Shown here piece by piece: positions 51,046 to 55,786 of a DNA stretch of 55,786 nt (position 1 is its first letter; every line of letters begins with the position of its first letter). A model generated the notes under the pieces. It was not told the DNA's origin. It was given only the letters and a program-made list of their open reading frames with translations, and ran no database searches. The translations under genes were made by a program, and so were the position numbers. The DNA is from SZUA-442 sp035461905 (GTDB lineage: Bacteria; Actinomycetota; Acidimicrobiia; Spongiisociales; UBA5794), in assembly GCA_035461905.1 (NCBI GenBank), contig DATHUV010000140.1, positions 1 to 55,786 of the forward strand, given 5' to 3'.

Positions 51046-51326
51046 TGCTCCATCGTTGCCCACAGCCCATAGGCGTGGAGTCGCTGGACGTTGAGTTCGG
51101 CTTCGTCCCTCGTCCCGTTGAACACCGCAGCCCTGCCCTCGTTGTGGACCTGGAGCATGAGACGCCTGGCCTTGCGAGCGGAAAAGCCGAAGAGCTCCTG
51201 GAAGACGAAGACCACGTAGTCCATGAGGTTCACCGGGTCATCCCAAACGATCACAACCCACGGGGACGCGTGGTCAACGGTCGTGTCGGACTCCGGCTGG
51301 ACGACAGGAGCCTCAACGGTCGTCAA
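51042..51326 (-). CDS. clpS: ATP-dependent Clp protease adaptor ClpS
   Basis: A 94-residue adaptor: VIVWDDPVNLMDYVVFVFQ holds the conserved D-D-P-V-N N-degron-binding part, and VHNEGRAAVFNG follows. ClpS delivers N-end-rule substrates to ClpA/ClpC. The start is TTG at 51326, overlapping the upstream HTH stop (TTGA); no better start exists before the domain. Confidence 0.93.
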   Translation of the reverse strand: MTTVEAPVVQPESDTTVDHASPWVVIVWDDPVNLMDYVVFVFQELFGFSARKARRLMLQVHNEGRAAVFNGTRDEAELNVQRLHAYGLWATMEQ

Positions 51327-51553
51327 TGGCGATCAGATGCATCCTCGCGATCGACGCCGCGAGTCCTGCGTTGTTCGTTGATCCACACCTCGAAGTCATC
51401 CCTCGAGACTCTCCACTCCCTCCCGAACTTCACGGCGGGAAGTTCACCAGAGCGGAGCACGGAGGTGACAACGAACGTCGAGACATCCATGTACTCGCAG
51501 ATGTCGGCAACGCTCAGCCACGGTTTGTCGATATCGACCCGTACGTCATCCAT
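51323..51553 (-). CDS. Excisionase/MerR-type HTH small regulator
   Basis: A 76-residue protein with an HTH_17 fold: WLSVADICEYMDVSTFVVTSVLRSGELPAVKFGREWRVSRDDFEVW. This group includes BldC-like developmental regulators and excisionases. There is no integrase nearby, so a chromosomal regulator is favoured. First gene of an overlapping HTH-clpS-DUF2017 operon. GGAGGGC and TACGCT both precede the ATG. Confidence 0.85.
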   Translation of the reverse strand: MDDVRVDIDKPWLSVADICEYMDVSTFVVTSVLRSGELPAVKFGREWRVSRDDFEVWINEQRRTRGVDREDASDRH

Positions 51554-51560
51554 GCCCTCC

Positions 51561-51566
51561 AGCGTA
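51561..51566 (-). promoter_or_regulatory. -10 box TACGCT before the HTH-clpS operon
   Basis: On the minus strand TACGCT is followed by 7 nt and the ATG at 51553. Confidence 0.35.
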
Positions 51567-51733
51567 GGCTTCGGTCGTGGACGTTTCTACGGGTTCGCGA
51601 AACCCCTTGCGCACCGGACCGGCCGATCGTATGGTCAGTTTGCTGGGACGACGACCTCGTGGTCGAACGCATCTGGGTCGTATGCTTGTGACAAAGGTGC
51701 CATGGCGGGCGGATGATCGGGAAGGTTGAATAC

Positions 51734-52927
51734 ATGATCAGCGCATCAGCCGCCAGCGCGCATCGCTTCGGACGCGTCAAACGGAACGGTTACGACCCTG
51801 CCGAGGTCGATGCCGTGGTGTCACGCCTCGTGGCGACGCTCGGGACGTACGAGGAACGCACCGCCATGCTCGAGGAGCGTCTCGCCGAGGCTGACGCATC
51901 CGCCGATGCCATAAGGCGCACATTCATCGCAGCCGAGAAGACCAGGGACGAGATCCTCGACGGTGCCCGCGAGCACGCGTCATCGATCACGGACACAGCG
52001 CGTCGCGAGGCCGAGGACGTCGTGAACCTCGCTCGCGAAGAAGCCTCCGAGATGACCGAACGGGCACAGCGGGAGGCTGCTGCCCTCGGTGAGCTCGCTG
52101 AACGCCTCGACCTGGAGATCGCCGCGACCCGCACTCGCCTCCTCGAATCCGCAGAGGCAACCGCGGACGGGATCATGGAAGAGGCCGAAGCAGCCGCGGC
52201 CGAGCGTACCGTCACGTCCGTGGCCTTCGCGCACGCAGAGATGGCCGCGGCCACGGCCGAGGGTGCAGAGCTTCGCCGCCGTTCCGAGCTCGCAGCGCGA
52301 GTCGCCGCAACGGCAGCGGCGTGGACGCTTCGCGAGGCGCTCCTCGAGAGCGAACGTGTCATCGCTCGTGCCGAAGAACAGGCGATCCTCGTGGTGACCG
52401 ACTCCGAACGAGAGAGCGCCGCCCTCATCGAACGAGCAGAGCAGCTGCGATCGGCGATAGCGACCCTCGAGGCGTCCGCGGCGAGCCTCGCAGCGATGAC
52501 GGCAACAAAGGCCGCCGTCATCGACCTCAGCGAGATCGAGGCACTCGAGACCGCAGATCTGGACATGGCGACCGCCCAGGCTCCGCCCGCGAACACGGTC
52601 CCGTTGGACTCGAGGAGGCATGACCGCGAGGACGAAGTGGAGGACGACGATCCCGTCGCACTCGTGTTCGGCGACGGTCCGCGACTGCTCACCGTTGCCG
52701 AGGCGACGGCCGAGCTCAGCCTCACGGACGACAACGCGGAACTCGAACTCACAGACGGTCGCGCCGAGCTCGATCTCACGGAGGACGACCGTCCAGAGCT
52801 CGATCTCACGGACGACCATGCGCAGGAGCCAGCTGGGGACGATCGGCCGGCTCAGCCGACGTACTACCAAAGAACGACCGGTGTCCCGCTGTCCGAGCGA
52901 GTGAAGCTCGCAAGGAAGTCCAGCTGA
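51734..52927 (+). CDS. DivIVA-like coiled-coil protein with acidic repeats
   Basis: A 397-residue protein. Residues 5-50 resemble the DivIVA N-terminus (RFGRVKRNGYDPAEVDAVVSRLV). A very long Ala/Glu/Arg coiled coil follows (about 50-270), then an acidic tail with four copies of a (A/P)EL-x-LT-(D/E)D repeat (about 325-365). DivIVA/Wag31 proteins mark cell poles and recruit wall-synthesis machinery; this one may be a scaffold. GGGAAGG is 8 nt before the ATG at 51734; the ATG at 51713 is an alternative. Confidence 0.75.
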   Translation: MISASAASAHRFGRVKRNGYDPAEVDAVVSRLVATLGTYEERTAMLEERLAEADASADAIRRTFIAAEKTRDEILDGAREHASSITDTARREAEDVVNLAREEASEMTERAQREAAALGELAERLDLEIAATRTRLLESAEATADGIMEEAEAAAAERTVTSVAFAHAEMAAATAEGAELRRRSELAARVAATAAAWTLREALLESERVIARAEEQAILVVTDSERESAALIERAEQLRSAIATLEASAASLAAMTATKAAVIDLSEIEALETADLDMATAQAPPANTVPLDSRRHDREDEVEDDDPVALVFGDGPRLLTVAEATAELSLTDDNAELELTDGRAELDLTEDDRPELDLTDDHAQEPAGDDRPAQPTYYQRTTGVPLSERVKLARKSS

Positions 52928-52950
52928 CGCGACTCTCGGAGCGGGCGGAG

Positions 52951-52989
52951 ATGACGCACCGGTGGGGTTGACCCACCGGTGTTCGTCAT
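52951..52989 (+). terminator. Terminator upstream of dnaK
   Basis: CACCGGTGGG (52957-52966) pairs with CCCACCGGTG (52972-52981), and the outer ATGACG/CGTCAT arms (52951-52956, 52984-52989) extend it, followed by T. It separates the DivIVA-like gene from the dnaK promoter. Confidence 0.75.
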
Positions 52990-53056
52990 TGTGGGCCCAA
53001 GAACGAACGCTCCGCCGGCCGTGATCGTCGTGCTCTGCGCTCTCGCGAAAGCGGGA

Positions 53057-53084
53057 ATTGATACGACCCGACTCAAGTTATACT
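53057..53084 (+). promoter_or_regulatory. dnaK promoter with HAIR-like operator
   Basis: ATTGATA-N7-ACTCAAG (53057-53077) matches the HspR site HAIR (CTTGAGT-N7-ACTCAAG) perfectly in the right half and in 4 of 7 bases in the left. TTGATA (53058-53063) and TATACT (53079-53084) could be -35/-10, 15 nt apart. HspR repression of dnaK is the expected control; hspR would lie downstream of dnaJ. Confidence 0.7.
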
Positions 53085-53145
53085 GTTGAATCTGACTAAT
53101 ACCGCCTGCGTTTCACGGCAGGGGTGGAAACAAGGGAGTATGACA

Positions 53146-54984
53146 ATGGCTCGAGCGGTCGGCATCGACCTCGGAACGACGAACTCGGTGATCTCCGTCC
53201 TCGAGGGCGGGGAGCCGAAGGTCATCGCGAATGCGGAGGGGCATCGTACGACGCCGTCCGTCGTCGCATTCGCAAAGAATGGCGAGGTCCTCGTCGGTGA
53301 CCAGGCGAAGCGGCAGGCCATCACGAACCCAGATCGCACGATCCGTTCCGTGAAGCGTCACATGGGCACCGATTGGACCACGGTCATCGACGGCAAGACC
53401 TACACGGCCCAGGAGATCTCCGCGCGCATCCTCCAGAAGCTGAAGAAGGACGCAGAGGACTTCCTCGGAGAGCCGATCACGAAGGCCGTCATCACGGTTC
53501 CGGCGTACTTCGGTGACGCCCAACGCCAGGCGACCAAGGAGGCGGGGCAGATCGCAGGTCTCGAGGTCGAGCGCATCGTCAACGAGCCCACGGCGGCTTC
53601 GCTCGCATACGGGCTCGACAAGAACAACGACGAGTTGATCCTCGTCTACGACCTCGGTGGCGGTACGTTCGACGTGTCCGTGCTCGAGATCGGCGAAGGC
53701 GTGTTCGAGGTGAAGTCGACATCGGGCGACACGAACCTCGGAGGCGACGACTGGGACCAGAAGGTCATGGACTGGCTCGTGAGTGAGTTCAAGGCCGAGA
53801 ACGGCATCGACCTGTCGAAGGACGCAATGGCCCTCACGCGCCTCAAGGAGGCTGCCGAGAAGGCGAAGATCGAGCTGTCATCGGTCCAATCGACGGAGAT
53901 CAACCTTCCATTCATCACGGCGAACGCCGACGGTCCCATCCACCTGCTCAAGACGCTCTCACGGGCGGAGTTCGAGCGTATGACGACCGATCTCGTCGAA
54001 CGTACCCGCGCACCGTTCGAGCGTGCGATCAAGGACGCAGGCGTGGACGTCTCGACCATCGACCATGTGATCCTCGTCGGCGGATCCACCAGGATCCCGT
54101 CCGTGCAGCGCCTCGTCGAGGAGCTCGCGGGCAAGGAGCCGAACCGAACCGTCAATCCTGACGAGGTCGTCGCCCTCGGTGCCGCCATCCAAGCCGGCGT
54201 ACTCACCGGGGACGTATCCGGCATCCTCCTCCTCGACGTCACGCCGCTCACGCTCGGTGTCGAGACCGAGGGTGGTGTGTTCACCAAGATGATCGAACGC
54301 AACACGACGATCCCGACCCGACGGTCCGAGATCTTCACGACAGCAGCCGACAACCAGCCCGAGGTCGAGGTCCACGTGATGCAGGGTGAGCGTGCCATGG
54401 CAGCAGACAACATGAGCCTCGGACGCTTCAAGCTCGAGGGTCTCCCGCCGGCGCGTCGGGGTGTTCCCCAGATCGAGGTGACGTTCGACATCGACGCGAA
54501 TGGCATCGTGTCGGTCTCGGCCAAGGACCTCGGTACAGGCAAAACACAGCAGGTCACCATCACCGGTGGCACCGCGCTCGACTCGAGCGAGATCGACCAG
54601 ATGATCAAGGATGCAGAGGCGCACGCCGCCCAGGACGCGGAGCGGAAGGCGGCGGCCGAAGCAAGGAACGCTGCCGACCACGCAGTGCACACCGTCGGAT
54701 CCCAGCTCGCCGAGCACGGGGACAAGCTCGATGAAAGCGAGAAGGAACCGATCCAGTCCAAGCTCGACGAGCTCAAGGCACTGCTCGAGGACATGAGCAC
54801 GTCGACGGAGACACTCACATCTGCCACCACCGGACTGCTCCAGAGCGCTCAGGTGATCGGACAGAAGATGTACGAGGCGGCCCAGGCCGAAGCTGCGGCA
54901 TCCGAGGGTGAAGGTGGAGGTCAGGCCTCGTCCGGCGACGACGTCGTCGAGGCCGAGGTCGTGGACGAGGACGACGCGTCCTGA
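53146..54984 (+). CDS. dnaK: Chaperone DnaK (Hsp70)
   Basis: A 612-residue Hsp70. The N-terminal ATPase has GIDLGTTNSVIS, the phosphate-binding region LVYDLGGGTFDVS and VILVGGSTRIPSVQ. The substrate domain has DVTPLTLGVET, and the C-terminal lid ends in an acidic VEAEVVDEDDAS tail. It folds proteins with DnaJ and GrpE. The ATG at 53146 is preferred because GGGAG lies 7 nt upstream; an ATG at 53140 is only 1 nt from it. Confidence 0.97.
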   Translation: MARAVGIDLGTTNSVISVLEGGEPKVIANAEGHRTTPSVVAFAKNGEVLVGDQAKRQAITNPDRTIRSVKRHMGTDWTTVIDGKTYTAQEISARILQKLKKDAEDFLGEPITKAVITVPAYFGDAQRQATKEAGQIAGLEVERIVNEPTAASLAYGLDKNNDELILVYDLGGGTFDVSVLEIGEGVFEVKSTSGDTNLGGDDWDQKVMDWLVSEFKAENGIDLSKDAMALTRLKEAAEKAKIELSSVQSTEINLPFITANADGPIHLLKTLSRAEFERMTTDLVERTRAPFERAIKDAGVDVSTIDHVILVGGSTRIPSVQRLVEELAGKEPNRTVNPDEVVALGAAIQAGVLTGDVSGILLLDVTPLTLGVETEGGVFTKMIERNTTIPTRRSEIFTTAADNQPEVEVHVMQGERAMAADNMSLGRFKLEGLPPARRGVPQIEVTFDIDANGIVSVSAKDLGTGKTQQVTITGGTALDSSEIDQMIKDAEAHAAQDAERKAAAEARNAADHAVHTVGSQLAEHGDKLDESEKEPIQSKLDELKALLEDMSTSTETLTSATTGLLQSAQVIGQKMYEAAQAEAAASEGEGGGQASSGDDVVEAEVVDEDDAS

Positions 54985-55016
54985 GCCCGGTGACGGGCCA
55001 CGACGGAGATCCACGC

Positions 55017-55643
55017 ATGAACGACGCACACGACACCGGTCCTGTCTCCTCCTCCCCCGCTGGGGACGAGGAGGCAGCGACCGCGGAACGCACAGTCGAT
55101 CCAGCGGTCACGGCAGACGAGATGCCACCTGTCGACCTCGCGGAGCACATGGGGCTGAGCCTCCCAGAGGATCCCCGCGAGGCGAACGACATCCTGCTCC
55201 TGGAGCTCGCCGAGGCCCGCCAGGAGGCCGGCGAGCTCCTCGTCAACCTCCAACGTGTCGCCGCTGAGTTCGACAACTACCGGAAGCGAACCGAGCGGGA
55301 TCAGATCGAGAACGTCAAGCGCGCAAGCCAGCGAGTCATCGAGTCGGTGCTGCCGACCCTCGACAGCCTCGAGGCCGCACTCTCGATCGAGGCAACGACG
55401 GAGGCTGAGGCCAGGATGCTCGATGGGATGCGTGGCACAGAAGCGCTTCTCCTCGAGGCTCTCAAGGCGGAGGGTTGCGAACGGATCGAGGCCCTCGGTG
55501 AGGCTTTCGACCCTGCGCTGCACGAGGCCGTGCAGGTGAGCGCGGGTGAGGGGGACCAGATCGTCGAACGGGAACTCAGAAGGGGATACGTGATGCGAGG
55601 AAGGGTCATCCGCCCAAGTCTCGTGATCGTCGGACATGCGTAA
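55017..55643 (+). CDS. grpE: Nucleotide exchange factor GrpE
   Basis: A 208-residue GrpE. A disordered acidic N-terminus is followed by the long coiled coil (RVAAEFDNYRKRTERDQIEN) and the C-terminal beta-wing (GEAFDPALHEAVQVSAGEGDQIV). It releases ADP from DnaK. The ATG at 55017 has GGAG 8 nt upstream; a GTG at 54990 is an alternative. It overlaps dnaJ by 8 nt. Confidence 0.95.
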   Translation: MNDAHDTGPVSSSPAGDEEAATAERTVDPAVTADEMPPVDLAEHMGLSLPEDPREANDILLLELAEARQEAGELLVNLQRVAAEFDNYRKRTERDQIENVKRASQRVIESVLPTLDSLEAALSIEATTEAEARMLDGMRGTEALLLEALKAEGCERIEALGEAFDPALHEAVQVSAGEGDQIVERELRRGYVMRGRVIRPSLVIVGHA

Positions 55644-55786
55644 GGAATGGCTCGAGAAGGATTACTACGCCGAGCTCGGCGTGAGGAAGGACGCCTCCGC
55701 GACGGAGATCAAGAAGGCGTACCGCAAACTCGCTCGCCAGTTCCACCCCGACAACAACCCCGGTGACGCCGCCGCCGAGACCAGGT
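55636..55786 (+). CDS. dnaJ: Chaperone DnaJ, N-terminal part
   Basis: The first 50 codons of a J-domain protein, cut by the window end. DYYAELGVRKDASATEIKKAYRKLARQFHPDNNPGD shows the J-domain helices and the HPD loop that stimulates DnaK ATPase. It overlaps the grpE stop, completing dnaK-grpE-dnaJ. Confidence 0.93.
   Translation, partial: MRKEWLEKDYYAELGVRKDASATEIKKAYRKLARQFHPDNNPGDAAAETR

Noticed and set aside
51323..51553. Excisionase of a mobile element
   Set aside because: No integrase, att repeats or phage genes nearby; it is operonic with clpS and DUF2017, so a chromosomal regulator is more likely.
53646..54830. Long open frame on the minus strand opposite dnaK
   Set aside because: It is a shadow of the dnaK codons: Ser/Arg-rich translation without domains, and dnaK itself is unambiguous.

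Overview
The window looks like a chromosomal segment of a high-GC actinobacterium, most likely of the class Acidimicrobiia. This is inferred from gene content, not from a marker tree. The supporting signs are a dnaK-grpE-dnaJ operon with an HspR (HAIR)-like operator, a DUF2017-clpS pair, an HBHA-like Lys/Ala-rich protein behind an XRE regulator, many leaderless-type promoters (TANNNT 6-8 nt before the start codon), and many secreted proteins with long threonine-rich linkers. Genes are packed tightly, often with 4-nt stop/start overlaps. No gap without a gene exceeds about 250 bases. No insertion sequence, prophage or CRISPR array was seen.

Layout. 1-5.8 kb: the 3' part of a nitrous oxide reductase (nos) cluster: the tail of an upstream gene (probably nosZ), a membrane protein, nosD, nosF, nosY, nosL, then two near-duplicate lipoprotein cytochromes c flanking an NsrR-like Rrf2 regulator. 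5.9-10.5 kb: a cell-envelope group centred on a P-loop (BY-kinase-like)/LytR-CpsA-Psr fusion, flanked by two paralogous membrane-anchored proteins. 10.5-16.1 kb: lipoproteins, an XRE membrane protein, a long-chain acyl-CoA synthetase, a selenocysteine tRNA, a ferredoxin, a CBS protein and an enoyl-CoA hydratase. 16.1-21.4 kb: a branched-chain amino-acid-type ABC transporter (livHMGF) with a convergent substrate-binding protein. 21.5-27.4 kb: hflX, a PIN-PhoH ATPase, gpsA, tag, a chorismate mutase and an APH-like kinase. 27.5-31.8 kb: a two-component system divergent from an MMPL transporter, with base usage that looks different from its surroundings. 31.9-34 kb: ctaB/ctaA for heme A. 34-39.5 kb: hydrolases, a 3-hydroxyacyl-CoA dehydrogenase, selD with an in-frame UGA, and mgtE. 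39.5-45.2 kb: a five-gene overlapping operon (GCS2 ligase, nadE, class IV aminotransferase, two unknowns) and tyrA. 45.4-52.9 kb: a lipoprotein, an epimerase plus acyltransferase, the XRE/HBHA-like pair, a MobA-like protein, DUF2017-clpS-HTH, and a DivIVA-like coiled coil. 52.9 kb to the end: dnaK, grpE and the start of dnaJ.

How the parts fit. The nos genes with ctaA/ctaB indicate a respiratory cell that can reduce N2O and probably O2, with NO or Fe-S sensing by the Rrf2 protein. The Sec tRNA and a SelD that itself carries Sec at its active site imply a working selenocysteine system; selA and selB would lie elsewhere. The acyl-CoA synthetase, enoyl-CoA hydratase and hydroxyacyl-CoA dehydrogenase suggest lipid catabolism. 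The clearest less-expected items are the selenoprotein SelD with its predicted SECIS, the P-loop-LCP fusion flanked by paralogues, the 30-bp autoregulatory-type palindrome at the HBHA-like locus, and the possibly imported two-component/MMPL cassette.
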